64,000 nucleotides of DNA. It comes from Actinomadura darangshiensis (GTDB lineage Bacteria > Actinomycetota > Actinomycetes > Streptosporangiales > Streptosporangiaceae). Under the pieces are notes generated by a model. That model did no database searches and was not told the origin of the DNA. It worked only from the letters and a program-made list of their open reading frames with translations. The stretch covers positions 29,037 through 93,036 of the forward strand of contig NZ_SMKY01000003.1 of the NCBI RefSeq assembly GCF_004349235.1. The letters run 5' to 3'. Below are positions 50,386-59,039 of this stretch, in pieces. Every line of letters begins with the position of its first letter. The first letter of the stretch is position 1. The position numbers were made by a program, and so were the translations under genes.

Positions 50386-51230
50386 TTCCGCGACTCCTCG
50401 AAGAGGCTGCGCGCCTTGGCCTCGGCCTCGTTCAGCGCCTGGACGTGCCGGGGCGCGAGCTCCTCCACGCACCGGGTCATCTCCTCGGTGACCTGGCTGA
50501 ACGCGCTCTCCTCCGCGCCGCGCAGCGCCGCCCGGACGGTCGCCGACCGGGCCCCGAGCGCCGCCCACTCCAGCTCCAGCCGCGCCACGGCCTCGTCGAA
50601 CGCGCGGGACGTGGCGGCGCCCGCGTCCTTCAGGTCGTCCGGAACCGGGCCGCGGCCCGACTTGCGGGCGTGGCCCGACAGGGCCGAGATCCGGCTGGCG
50701 AGCGTCAGGCCCTCGCGGGCCAGCGGCAGCACCTCGTGGATCAGGTCGGTGACGGCCTTCGCCAGCTCCTCGACGCGGGTCAGCAGCATCTGCGTCGCCT
50801 CCTCCAGCGCGGTGGAGGTCCGCTCGGCGACCAGCTCGGCGACGTCCTGCTGCTGCTTGGACAGCACCGGCACGACGTCGCGGTCGAGCCTGCGCCGCAG
50901 CTCCCGCTCCCGTGCGCCGGACTCCGCGCGGCCGGCCCAGTCGGCCCACACGCGCTCCATGCGCTCCTCGCCGGACGCGGCGATCTCGGAGGTGATCTCC
51001 TCCAGCGCCTCGCCGACCCGGGCCTTCAGGCGTTCCACGCGGCCGTACAGCGCCTCCCGCTTGAACGGGTCGTTGAGCTCGTTGAGCTGCGCCTGCAGCC
51101 GGCGGGACACGTCGATCGCGTGCTCGGCGAGGGGGACGAGGCGGTCGGCGAGCTCGTCGAGCGTCGCCGCCCGGCGCGGGTCGGTCAGCTCGGCCACCCA
51201 GTCGGGAAGGTCATGCGCCATGGCCCCCAT
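50382..51230 (-). CDS. Conserved coiled-coil protein of unknown function
   Basis: 282 residues from ATG 51230, with GGAGGG eight bases upstream (ATG 51221 is an alternative). The sequence is almost entirely helical with heptads, rich in Glu, Ala, Arg and Leu (LDELADRLVPLAEHAIDVSRRLQ, EALYGRVERLKARVGEALEEI, KQQQDVAELVAERTSTALEEA). It has no signal or membrane helix, so it should be a cytoplasmic scaffold. It does not match a family I recognise. It is divergent from hisN, about 130 bases away. Confidence 0.75.
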   Translation of the reverse strand: MGAMAHDLPDWVAELTDPRRAATLDELADRLVPLAEHAIDVSRRLQAQLNELNDPFKREALYGRVERLKARVGEALEEITSEIAASGEERMERVWADWAGRAESGARERELRRRLDRDVVPVLSKQQQDVAELVAERTSTALEEATQMLLTRVEELAKAVTDLIHEVLPLAREGLTLASRISALSGHARKSGRGPVPDDLKDAGAATSRAFDEAVARLELEWAALGARSATVRAALRGAEESAFSQVTEEMTRCVEELAPRHVQALNEAEAKARSLFEESRN

Positions 51231-51343
51231 GCTGTCACCCTCCGCCCCGGGAAAGGGGTCACCGCGGCCCGGCGCGCCTCGTCGCGGCGACCGAAAAGCC
51301 GGTTCGACCCGGGTAAGTGTGTCTGGACAGGCGGTGATCAGGG

Positions 51344-51349
51344 TAGCGT
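51344..51349 (+). promoter_or_regulatory. -10 element (TAGCGT) of a probably leaderless hisN transcript
   Basis: TAGCGT fits the actinobacterial TANNNT -10 pattern and lies eight bases before the GTG start of hisN, which has no ribosome site. A leaderless mRNA starting at or next to the GTG would explain both facts. A GTCTGG about 17 bases upstream could serve as the -35. Confidence 0.5.
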
Positions 51350-51357
51350 TGCACGCC

Positions 51358-52161
51358 GTGGCGGGCTATTCCGATGACCTGCGTCTCGCGCATGTGCTGG
51401 CGGACGGGGCCGACGACATCACGACCAGGCGTTTCCGCGCCCTCGATCTCGAGATCGAGACCAAGCCCGACCTGACGCCGGTCAGCGACGCCGACCGCAG
51501 CGTGGAGGAGCAGATCCGCGGCACGCTGAAGCGGGCCCGCCCCCGGGACGCGGTGCTCGGCGAGGAGTACGGCAAGACGGGCTACGGGAACCGCTGCTGG
51601 ATCATCGACCCGATCGACGCGACGAAGAACTTCGTCCGCGGCGTCCCGGTGTGGGCGACGCTGATCGCGCTGATGGAGAACGACGAGATCGTCGCCGGGG
51701 TGGTGTCGGCGCCCGCGCTCAACCGCCGCTGGTGGGCGGCCAGGGGCGGCGGCGCCTGGACGGGCCGGAGCCTGACCCGCGCCACCCGCATGAACGTGTC
51801 GTCGGTCGGCGACCTGTCGGACGCGTCGCTGTCGTTCTCCAGCCTGAGCGGGTGGGAGGAGCAGGGCCGCCTCACCCATTTCCTGGAGCTGACCCGGTCG
51901 GTGTGGCGGACGCGGGCGTTCGGCGACTTCTGGTCGCACATGATGGTCGCCGAGGGCGCGATGGACGTCTCCGCCGAGCCGGAGGTGTCGCTGTGGGACC
52001 TCGCGGCGCTCCAGGTGATCGTGGAGGAGGCCGGCGGGATGTTCACCGACCTGACCGGGGTGCCCGGTCCGGACGGCGGCAGCGTCGTCTGCACGAACGG
52101 CAAGCTGCACGCCGAGGTCCTGCGCACGCTCGGTGGCGGGCAGCTCTCGCTGCGAATCTGA
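51358..52161 (+). CDS. hisN: Histidinol-phosphatase of the inositol-monophosphatase family
   Basis: 267 residues from GTG 51358. Metal-binding motifs: GEEYG near residue 63, WIIDPIDATKNFVRG near 80 and VSLWDLAALQVIVEEAGG near 207. The closeness to actinobacterial HisN (KPDLTPVSDADR at the start of the fold, FGDFWSHMMVAEG in the core) supports removal of phosphate from histidinol phosphate in histidine synthesis; other IMPase activities cannot be excluded. It lies in the conserved aroA-rsgA neighbourhood and appears leaderless. Confidence 0.88.
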   Translation: MAGYSDDLRLAHVLADGADDITTRRFRALDLEIETKPDLTPVSDADRSVEEQIRGTLKRARPRDAVLGEEYGKTGYGNRCWIIDPIDATKNFVRGVPVWATLIALMENDEIVAGVVSAPALNRRWWAARGGGAWTGRSLTRATRMNVSSVGDLSDASLSFSSLSGWEEQGRLTHFLELTRSVWRTRAFGDFWSHMMVAEGAMDVSAEPEVSLWDLAALQVIVEEAGGMFTDLTGVPGPDGGSVVCTNGKLHAEVLRTLGGGQLSLRI

Positions 52162-52264
52162 CCGGGCGCCGCCTGGCGGTCCGCACGACTCGCGACATAT
52201 CGTGGAACAGCGGTCGCGGGACGGCCGTTGTCCTAGATGGGCGGCCCGTAAACGGAGGTACCAG

Positions 52265-52456
52265 ATGTCGACCCAGACCAAAGTAGTGATCGGCGGAGTC
52301 GTCGTCGGCTTCCTGACCCTGTTCGTCTTCCCCTGGTGGCTGAGCGCGCTGATCATCCTCGGCGTCCTCGGCGCACCGCTCGTGGGGTACATGATGCTCG
52401 ACCCGTCCCAGCGCAAGCGGGTGCGGGCCCAGGGCCGCAAGCGCCTCGGGAGCTGA
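52265..52456 (+). CDS. Small conserved membrane protein
   Basis: 63 residues from ATG 52265, with GGAGG seven bases upstream; a longer frame upstream lacks coding character. Two hydrophobic segments (VVIGGVVVGFLTLFVFPWWL and ALIILGVLGAPLVGYMML) form a helical hairpin, followed by a basic tail (QRKRVRAQGRKRLGS). No known function. A 7-bp hairpin (CTCGGGA/TCCCGAG, 52445-52463) overlaps its stop and the ribosome-binding region of the next gene. Confidence 0.8.
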   Translation: MSTQTKVVIGGVVVGFLTLFVFPWWLSALIILGVLGAPLVGYMMLDPSQRKRVRAQGRKRLGS

Positions 52457-52468
52457 TCCCGAGCTCTG

Positions 52469-53656
52469 GTGGCGGAGACACGGGTCGGCGTGGTCGGCGC
52501 GGGGATACTCGGGCTGGCGATCGCGCGCCGGCTGACCCGGACGCGTCCGGACGTGAAGGTGACGGTCCTCGACAAGGAGGACCGTGTCGCGGCCCATCAG
52601 ACGGGCCGCAACAGCGGCGTCGCCCACGCGGGCCTGTACTACGCCCCGGGCTCGCTGAAGGCGACGCTGTGCAGGCGCGGGATCGGCCTGCTCAAGGAGT
52701 ATTGCGCCGACCGGAACCTGCCGTACGAGGAGTGCGGCAAGGTCGTCGTGGCCCGCGACGCGGCGGAACTGGCCGCCCTGGACGAGATCGAGCGCCGCGC
52801 CACGGCGAACGGCGTCCCGGGGCTGCGCCGCCTGACGGGCGGCGAGCTGAACGAGATCGAGCCGCACGCGGCAGGCGTGGCGGCGCTGCACTCGCCCACC
52901 ACGGCGATCGTCGGCTTCCCGGCGGTCGCCCGCGCGTTCGCCGAGGACGTGGCGAAGGGCGGCGGCGAGGTCCGGCTCGGCTTCGAGGTGGTCCGCATCG
53001 GCCGGGCGGGCGACCGCGTGAGGGTCGCCTCACCGCATGAGGAGCTGGCCTTCGACCGGCTGGTGGTGTGCGCGGGCCTCCAGTCCGACCGGGTGGCGCG
53101 GCTGGCGGGCGACTCCCCCGCCCCGGCGATCATCCCGTTCCGGGGCGAGTACTACCGGCTCGTCCCGTCCCGGACGGACCTGGTCCGCGGCCTCATCTAC
53201 CCCGTCCCCGACCCGCGCTACCCGTTCCTCGGCGTGCACTTCACCCGCCGGGTGGACGGCGGCGTGGACATCGGCCCGAACGCCGTCCTGGCCCTGGCCC
53301 GGGAGGGCTACCGGTGGCGGGACGTCCGTCCGGCCGACCTCTGGGAGACGCTCCGCTGGCCCGGCTTCCGCCATCTCGCCCGGCAGCACTGGCGGACGGG
53401 CGCGAAGGAGCTGTACGGCTCGGCGGTGAAGCGCGCGTTCGTCGCCGAGGCGCGCGGCTTCGTGCCCGGCCTCACCGTGGACGACGTCGTCCCGGCGCCC
53501 GCCGGGGTCCGCGCGCAGGCGGTGGACCCCGACGGCTCCCTGGTCGACGACTTCCGCATAGGACGCCTGGGCCCCGTCACCACCATCCGCAACGCACCGT
53601 CCCCGGCGGCGACGTCTTCCCTGGCCATCGCCGAGCACGTCGCCGAGCGGCTCTAG
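52469..53656 (+). CDS. lhgO: L-2-hydroxyglutarate oxidase
   Basis: 395 residues from GTG 52469. FAD/NAD-fold start VGVVGAGILGLAIARRL, then the LhgO signature TGRNSGVAHAGLYYAPGSLKA near residue 45 and KVVVARDA near 90. Conserved IPFRGEYYRL near 220, FLGVHFTRRVDGGVDIGPNAVLA near 252 and GVRAQAVDPDG near 348 match the enzyme that oxidises L-2-hydroxyglutarate to 2-oxoglutarate and passes electrons to the membrane pool. A hairpin overlapping its ribosome site (52445-52463) may limit translation unless ribosomes finish the upstream gene. It converges on the carboxylesterase with overlapping stops. Confidence 0.92.
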   Translation: MAETRVGVVGAGILGLAIARRLTRTRPDVKVTVLDKEDRVAAHQTGRNSGVAHAGLYYAPGSLKATLCRRGIGLLKEYCADRNLPYEECGKVVVARDAAELAALDEIERRATANGVPGLRRLTGGELNEIEPHAAGVAALHSPTTAIVGFPAVARAFAEDVAKGGGEVRLGFEVVRIGRAGDRVRVASPHEELAFDRLVVCAGLQSDRVARLAGDSPAPAIIPFRGEYYRLVPSRTDLVRGLIYPVPDPRYPFLGVHFTRRVDGGVDIGPNAVLALAREGYRWRDVRPADLWETLRWPGFRHLARQHWRTGAKELYGSAVKRAFVAEARGFVPGLTVDDVVPAPAGVRAQAVDPDGSLVDDFRIGRLGPVTTIRNAPSPAATSSLAIAEHVAERL

Positions 53657-55119
53657 TCCCAGAGTTTGCGCTCGTCGCCGCGCGGGTCGTGGACGAGCGC
53701 GTCCGACGGGTCGCCGAAGGTCTGCACGGCCCGCGTCGAGGGCTCGAACGGCTCCCAGCCCGGGTCGCCGTCCACGGCGAAGCGGACCCAGGCGCGGTGC
53801 ATCCGGTCGGCGAGCGCCTGCGGCGGGTTCGGGCCGGTCATGCCCTCGCGCTCGGCGGTCAGGTTGTCGAACACGAAGCCCAGCTCCAGGGCGTGGCAGG
53901 CGCCGAGGTCGTGGTTGGGCGACCGCCACGCGAACTCGTACATCCACGTCCGGCCGCCGGCCGCGGTGTGCCCTGCGGCGGTGCGGTTGGCGGGGATGCG
54001 GAACAGGTGGTCGGTGATGATCGTCGCCATCAGCTCGCCGGCCGCCATGTCCGGGTGGCGGTCGCGGTAGGCGGCGGGCAGCCCGGGCGGGACGCCCATC
54101 CCGGCGGTGGCGCCGCCGACCAGCTCGTCGGTGAGGCTCGCGGCGAGCCCGGTCGGCATCAGGAAGAACCGGAACTCCTCGGACGTGTAGCCGATGAGCA
54201 GGCCGGCGTCGCGTCCGGCGCCGCCGGCGATGGCGTCCTCGGGGCGGCGGGTGAGCAGCTCGCCGTCCAGCACGGGGGTCAGCGACATGCCGCCCGCCGC
54301 CGTGGTGGCGCCCCAGCGGCCGGGGTCGGGCAGCAGGGAGACCTCGGCGGCGACGGCGTTCTGCACGGGGATGATCGCGGCGGGGTCGAGCGCGGCGAAC
54401 GCCTCGGCGGTCGGCTCGACGCCGAGCCGCGCGGCCATCTCCCCGGTGACGAGCAGGGCGTCGGCCGGGTCCTGGGCGATGTTGCCGGCGCCGCTCTGCG
54501 CGATGGCCCGGTGGAAGAGCCCGAGGTCGAGGGAGAGCAGGGTGGTGACGCTCATCCCGCCGGCCGACTCGCCGAACACGGTGACCCGGCCTGGGTCCCC
54601 GCCGAAACCGGCGATGTTGCCGCGGACCCACTCCAGCGCGAAGATCTGGTCGAGCAGCCCCCGGTTCAGCGGCGCGCCGGGCAGGTTCGCGAAGCCCTCG
54701 ACGCCGAGCCGGTAGTTGATCGTCACGCAGACGACGCCGTCGCGGGCGAAGTTGCGGCCGCTGTAGACGGGCAGGGCGCCCGACCCGTTCCGGAACGCGC
54801 CGCCGTGGATCCACACCATCACCGGGAGCCCTGAGCCGCCCGGCTCCGGCGTCCAGACGTTCAGATTGAGGCAGTCGTCGCCCGGGACGTCGGGGTCGGG
54901 GATCAGCGAGTCGAACGGCCTGGGATAGCCCGGCTTCGGGGCGGTCGGCCCGTACTCGACGGTGTCGCGGACGCCGTCCCACGGCTCCGGCGGCTTCGGC
55001 GGCCGGAACCGGTTCGGCCCGAACGGCGGCGCCGCGTAGGGGATGCCGAGGAAGGCGGTGACGCCGTCCCGTTCCGTGCCGCGCACCTTGCCGTAGGACG
55101 TCTGAACGACCGCCGCCAT
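53653..55119 (-). CDS. Type-B carboxylesterase
   Basis: 488 residues with no signal peptide. N-terminal GKVRGTERDGVTAFLGIPYAAPP, then EDCLNLNVW-like (DDCLNLNVWTP), oxyanion VMVWIHGGAF, nucleophile FGESAGG with Ser near residue 190, NRGLLDQIFALEWV and a late His in GACHALELGFVF. Such esterases (pNB-esterase/carboxylesterase type) hydrolyse many carboxyl esters in the cytoplasm. It starts 92 bases from the TetR gene on the same strand, and its start is preceded by an AT-rich TTCTAGAACGAGG element, a possible operator. Probable target of the TetR regulator. Confidence 0.92.
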   Translation of the reverse strand: MAAVVQTSYGKVRGTERDGVTAFLGIPYAAPPFGPNRFRPPKPPEPWDGVRDTVEYGPTAPKPGYPRPFDSLIPDPDVPGDDCLNLNVWTPEPGGSGLPVMVWIHGGAFRNGSGALPVYSGRNFARDGVVCVTINYRLGVEGFANLPGAPLNRGLLDQIFALEWVRGNIAGFGGDPGRVTVFGESAGGMSVTTLLSLDLGLFHRAIAQSGAGNIAQDPADALLVTGEMAARLGVEPTAEAFAALDPAAIIPVQNAVAAEVSLLPDPGRWGATTAAGGMSLTPVLDGELLTRRPEDAIAGGAGRDAGLLIGYTSEEFRFFLMPTGLAASLTDELVGGATAGMGVPPGLPAAYRDRHPDMAAGELMATIITDHLFRIPANRTAAGHTAAGGRTWMYEFAWRSPNHDLGACHALELGFVFDNLTAEREGMTGPNPPQALADRMHRAWVRFAVDGDPGWEPFEPSTRAVQTFGDPSDALVHDPRGDERKLWD

Positions 55120-55211
55120 GCCGCCGCCTCCGGTTCTAGAACGAGGTTCAATAAGCAGAGCGTACGGGACGGACCCGATCCGGCGGAACGCCCCGCCTCA
55201 CCACGCGGGCG

Positions 55212-55844
55212 TCACCCGTCTCCGGGACGCAGCATCCGGGTGAGGTAGTCGCGGGCGAACGCGCGGATAGCGGCGTCGTCGTCCAGTGCAAGCCCGCCGC
55301 CCGGCAGGAGCAGCAGCGAGACCGCGAGCCGCAGCAGCACCTCGGCCACGGTGTCGTGGTCCGCTGCGTCGGCGGGACGGGCGCGGCGCAGCCGGTCGGC
55401 GAGGATGTCGCGGGCGGCGAGCATGACCGCGCCGCCGTTCATGCTGAGCTGCGGCAGGAACGCCTCCGGCTCGCTCTGCAGCACGCGCGTCATCAGCGGG
55501 TGCGTGCGGGCGCTGCGCAGCCCGACCACGAAGCCCTCGACCACGGCGTCCTCGGGTGATTCGAGATCCTCGGTGGCCGCGGCGATCGCGGTGAGGAAGC
55601 GGCGGCACTCCCGCAGGATCACCGCCTGGAGCAGCTGCTCCTTGTTGGTGAACCGCCGGTAGATCGTGGTGCGCGCGGCCCCGGCCCGCTTGGCGACGTC
55701 CTCGACGCTGACCCGGCGCAGCCCGTAGGTCTCGAACTCCGCGAGCGCGGCGTCCAGGATGCGGGTGTCCAGGTCGTCGGCGCCGGTCTCCGGGGCCGCC
55801 AGCCGGTCCCGCAGCGCCGCCGTGGTGGTCGCGTCCAAGGTCAT
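55212..55844 (-). CDS. TetR-family transcriptional regulator
   Basis: 210 residues. The N-terminal HTH is typical: RILDAALAEFETYGLRRVSVEDVAKRAGAARTTIYRRFTNKEQLL. The C-terminal helical ligand domain is TetR-like (TATRRARP... with AVVEGFVVGLRSARTHPLM). It is divergent from the DUF2236 gene and precedes the carboxylesterase. A palindrome in the intergenic region is its likely operator. Confidence 0.9.
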   Translation of the reverse strand: MTLDATTTAALRDRLAAPETGADDLDTRILDAALAEFETYGLRRVSVEDVAKRAGAARTTIYRRFTNKEQLLQAVILRECRRFLTAIAAATEDLESPEDAVVEGFVVGLRSARTHPLMTRVLQSEPEAFLPQLSMNGGAVMLAARDILADRLRRARPADAADHDTVAEVLLRLAVSLLLLPGGGLALDDDAAIRAFARDYLTRMLRPGDG

Positions 55845-55892
55845 GACCGCACCCTAACCGGCCCGGGCACCCGGTTCACGCCACCGGATGAA

Positions 55893-55919
55893 ACAGAGTT
55901 ACAATAATCGTTGTTCTGT
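55893..55919. promoter_or_regulatory. Candidate TetR operator (palindrome)
   Basis: ACAG...CTGT arms enclose ACAA-TAATCG-TTGT: an A/T-rich 27-base dyad in the 104 bases between the TetR gene and the DUF2236 gene. Its location and symmetry suit a repressor binding both divergent promoters. It is a prediction only. Confidence 0.5.
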
Positions 55920-55948
55920 AGTTCTGTCTCGGACTCCCGGCGGTGCAC

Positions 55949-56800
55949 ATGACGGATCGGCCCGACGCGCAGACCCCGGCCCCGCTCGGGCCCGGGTCGC
56001 TGACCTGGCGCTACTTCGGCGACACCCGGATGATCCTCGTCGGGCCCAGGGCGCCCGTCCTGCAGAACATGCTCCCCGCCCTCGGCCAGGGCGTCCTCGA
56101 CCATTCGGTGTTCTTCACCGACACGTTCGCGCGGGTGAAGCGGTCCACCGGACCGATCCTGGACACGGTGTACGGCGCGGAGCGGTCCGCGGAGACGGGC
56201 CACAAGGTCCGCGACTACCACCGCGACATCAAGGGGACGATGCCGGACGGCTCGCGCTACCACGCGCTCGATCCCGAGACCTACTACTGGGCGCACGCGA
56301 CCTTCCTCGACAACATGCTGTACGGCATCGAGACGTTCATCAGGCCCCTGGGCGAGGCCGAGAAGCGCCGCATCTACGAGGAGTCCAAGACCTGGTTCCG
56401 GATGTACGGGGTCAGCGACCGGGTCATGCCGGACGACTGGGAGGCGTTCCAGGCGTACTGGACGCGGATGCTGGACGAGGAGATCGTCCCGCACAAGACC
56501 GCCCGGTACGGCGTCGGCTACGTCAAGAAGGGCCTGCCCGCGCCGCCGAAGGTCCCGGCGCCGGTGTGGCGCGCGGTGTCGCCGCCGCTGAACGCGGTCG
56601 CCCGGTTCCTCACGGTCGGCGGCATGCACCCGCGCATGCGCGAGCTGCTGGACCTGCCGTGGAGCGCCGCCGACGAACGCCGCCACCACCGCTTCGCGAA
56701 GGCGGTCCGGGCGGCGAACCGCGTCTGGCCCCTACTCCCGGAAGCGGCCCGCTACCTCCCGCAGGCCCGCCGAGCCTTCCGCCGAGCCCGCCCCCGGTGA
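55949..56800 (+). CDS. Oxygenase MpaB-family (DUF2236) protein
   Basis: 283 residues from ATG 55949, GGCGG seven bases upstream (GTG 55943 also possible). DUF2236 residues are clear: LTWRYFGDTRMILVGPRAPVLQ, HSVFFTDTFARVKRS, YHRDIKGTMPDGSRYHALDPETYYWAHATFLD (read in parts) with conserved His and Asp residues, and RMYGVSDRVMPDDWEAF. The family is related to latex-clearing and mycophenolic acid MpaB oxygenases, some of which bind haem; substrates are mostly unknown. It is controlled from a palindromic site opposite the TetR gene and ends four bases from the convergent SDR gene. Confidence 0.88.
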   Translation: MTDRPDAQTPAPLGPGSLTWRYFGDTRMILVGPRAPVLQNMLPALGQGVLDHSVFFTDTFARVKRSTGPILDTVYGAERSAETGHKVRDYHRDIKGTMPDGSRYHALDPETYYWAHATFLDNMLYGIETFIRPLGEAEKRRIYEESKTWFRMYGVSDRVMPDDWEAFQAYWTRMLDEEIVPHKTARYGVGYVKKGLPAPPKVPAPVWRAVSPPLNAVARFLTVGGMHPRMRELLDLPWSAADERRHHRFAKAVRAANRVWPLLPEAARYLPQARRAFRRARPR

Positions 56801-56804
56801 AGGG

Positions 56805-57608
56805 TCAGGAGCGGATGCGGGCGTCGTAGGCCTTGCGGGCCTCCTCGTCGTACTCCAGGAAGATCTTGTCGAGGCCCAGGCGGCGGGACGTCGCCTGGCG
56901 GACCCTCTCCGGCAGCAGCGCGCCGATCCGGACCTGGCGGCCCAGCTTCTTCGGGACGACGGCCTGCGGGCGCGGCTTGCCGATCAGGTCGACGACCGCC
57001 GCGGCGATGTCCTCCGGCTCGCAGTTCTTCTGCCCCTTCGGGCTGTCGGTCCCGGCGACCAGCTCGGTGTTGGTGAACGTCGGCAGGACGGCGCTGACGT
57101 GCACGCCCCTGTCTTGCACCTCCAGCCGGGCCGCCTCGGTGAATCCGACGACGGCGGCCTTGCTGGCGTTGTAGAGCGCGAGGCCGGGGGTGAACATGAC
57201 GCCGGCGAGCGAGGCGATGTTGATGATGTGGCCCTTGCCTTGCGGCAGCATCTTGCCGAGGGCGAGCTTGGTGCCGAGCATCACGCCGTGCACGTTGATG
57301 TCGAGGCAGCGGCGGGCGTCGGCGTCGCTCTCGCCGGTGACCGGCCCGATGGGCATGATCCCGGCGTTGTTGATGACGACGTCGATGGTCCCGGCGGCCT
57401 CCTCGGCCCGGTCGAGGAACGCGGTGAACGACTCGCGGGACGTGACGTCCACGGTGAGGCCGGTGACGTCCAGCGACTCGGCGGCCTCCTTGACGGCGGC
57501 CTCGTCGATGTCGCCGATGACGACGGTGGCGCCCTTGGCCTTCAGGGCGCGGGCGGTGGCGAGGCCGATCCCCCGCGCGGCCCCGGTGATGACGACGACC
57601 TTGCTCAT
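56805..57608 (-). CDS. Short-chain dehydrogenase/reductase
   Basis: 267 residues. Classic SDR: TGAARGIG near residue 8, DVTSRESF, NNAGIMPIGPV near 83, catalytic Ser in NIASLAGV near 133 and YNASK near 150. The C-terminal ~70 residues (GRQVRIGALLPERVRQATSRR, EYDEEARKAYDARIRS) are unusual, lengthened and basic. It overlaps the P450 stop by four bases, so it probably oxidises or reduces the same lipid or terpenoid-like substrate. Last gene of the minus-strand lipid-type operon. Confidence 0.9.
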   Translation of the reverse strand: MSKVVVITGAARGIGLATARALKAKGATVVIGDIDEAAVKEAAESLDVTGLTVDVTSRESFTAFLDRAEEAAGTIDVVINNAGIMPIGPVTGESDADARRCLDINVHGVMLGTKLALGKMLPQGKGHIINIASLAGVMFTPGLALYNASKAAVVGFTEAARLEVQDRGVHVSAVLPTFTNTELVAGTDSPKGQKNCEPEDIAAAVVDLIGKPRPQAVVPKKLGRQVRIGALLPERVRQATSRRLGLDKIFLEYDEEARKAYDARIRS

Positions 57609-58960
57609 GACTGCTCCAGACGGTCGAGGCGGACGGGCAGCCCGTCCTTCGGCGAGGGAAGGGAGGTGGTGTCCAGGGGCCATTCGTACCGCGCCGGGAC
57701 GCTCCAGCGATAGCGCCGCAGCACCTGGTGCAGGATCGTCTTCACCTGCATTCCGGCGAAGTACAGCCCGATGCACTTGTGCGCGCCGCCGCCGAACGGC
57801 GCCCACGCGTACTTGTGGACCTTGTCCTCGCGGCGCTCCGGCGAGAACCGGCCCGGATCGAAGCGGTCGGGGTCGGTCCACCAGTCGGCCATGTGGTGGT
57901 TGCTCAGCATCGGCACCACGACGGCCGTGCCCTCGGGGATGTGGAAGCCGAGGATGGAGGTGTCCTTGACGACCTTGCGCGGCAGCGCCGGGACGGGCGT
58001 GACCATCCGCATCGACTCCTTCATCACCATGTCGATGCCGGTGAAGGCGTCCAGGTCGTCGTAGCCGGGCGGCGCCTCGCCGAGGTCCAGCGACTCCTCG
58101 CGCAGCCGCTCCTGCCACTCGGGGAACTTGGCGAGGTAGTACGCCATGGTCGTCAGCGTGATGGTGGTGGTGTCGTGCGCCGCCATCAGCGCGAAGATCA
58201 TGTGGTTGACGATGTCCTCGTCGGTGAACCGCTCGCCGTCGTCGGTCTCGGCCTGGCAGAGCGCGGCGAACAGGTCGTCGCCGCCGTCCCTGCGCTTGGC
58301 GGGCAGGTGCCGGTAGAAGAACTCCTCCAGCACCGCCCGGGCTTGCAGGCCCTTGTGCCAGCGCAGCCCCGGGACGGAGAACCGGACGTAGGCCGTCCCC
58401 GCCCGGACGGCGTCGATGAACGCGCCGTTGACCCGCGCGCGCTCTGCGTCGTCCAGTTCGACGCCCATGAAGACGTCCACGGCGAGGTCGAGCGTGAGCT
58501 TCTTGATGTGGTCGTAGACGGTGAAGCCCTGGCCGGGCTCCCACGCCTCGACGCCCTTGATGATGCCGGGCGCCATGGCGTCCATGTAGGCGCGCAGCCG
58601 GGGGCGGGTGAACGCCTGCTGCATGATGCGGCGGTGGTGCAGGTGCTCCTCGAAGTCCAGGAGCATGATGCCGCGGTTGAAGAACGGGCCGATGAAGTAG
58701 CTCCACGCGGGCCCGTTGGCGAACGCCTTGTCCCGGTTGACCAGGACGACCTCGGCGGCCTCCGGCCCGTGGACGGTGACCATCCGCTGGCCGAGCAGCC
58801 AGCCCCACGCGACCGGCCCGTACTCGGCGTACCGCTTGCGGGCCATCCCGATCGGGTCGCGCATCACCGCGAGCGTGCTGCCGATGTACGGGACGCCGGG
58901 CACGCCGGGGACCGGTTTCAGGCCGCTGCCCTGCGGCGGCGGCGCGAGGACGCTGGTCAT
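57605..58960 (-). CDS. Cytochrome P450
   Basis: 451 residues. The I-helix MAAHDTTTITLTT carries the acid-alcohol pair; KESMRMVTPVPALPR contains ExxR; FGGGAHKCIG is the haem loop with Cys. It begins with a Pro-rich hinge (GLKPVPGVPGVPYIGS). It resembles long bacterial P450s related to sterol or fatty-acid hydroxylases (CYP51/CYP136-like), without evidence for a specific reaction. GGAGG lies about six bases upstream of ATG 58960, and an inverted repeat at 58979-59003 precedes it. Electrons would come from an unlinked ferredoxin. Confidence 0.9.
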   Translation of the reverse strand: MTSVLAPPPQGSGLKPVPGVPGVPYIGSTLAVMRDPIGMARKRYAEYGPVAWGWLLGQRMVTVHGPEAAEVVLVNRDKAFANGPAWSYFIGPFFNRGIMLLDFEEHLHHRRIMQQAFTRPRLRAYMDAMAPGIIKGVEAWEPGQGFTVYDHIKKLTLDLAVDVFMGVELDDAERARVNGAFIDAVRAGTAYVRFSVPGLRWHKGLQARAVLEEFFYRHLPAKRRDGGDDLFAALCQAETDDGERFTDEDIVNHMIFALMAAHDTTTITLTTMAYYLAKFPEWQERLREESLDLGEAPPGYDDLDAFTGIDMVMKESMRMVTPVPALPRKVVKDTSILGFHIPEGTAVVVPMLSNHHMADWWTDPDRFDPGRFSPERREDKVHKYAWAPFGGGAHKCIGLYFAGMQVKTILHQVLRRYRWSVPARYEWPLDTTSLPSPKDGLPVRLDRLEQS

Positions 58961-58978
58961 GACACCTCCGGGACGCCT

Positions 58979-59003
58979 GCAACAAAAAATCGAAATCTGT
59001 TGC
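58979..59003. promoter_or_regulatory. A/T-rich inverted repeat upstream of the P450
   Basis: GCAACA (58979-58984) pairs with TGTTGC (58998-59003) around a 13-base A/T-rich spacer, followed by another AACAAA/TTTGTT-like stretch to about 59015. It lies directly upstream of the P450 and may be an operator or an internal promoter, since the upstream gene ends at 59040. The TGTTG-type arms recall the TTGT/ACAA core of the TetR site at 55893, so one regulator could act at both. Confidence 0.4.
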
Positions 59004-59039
59004 TTTGTTCTAACGTAGCGGACGGCCGTAAGTCCAGAC

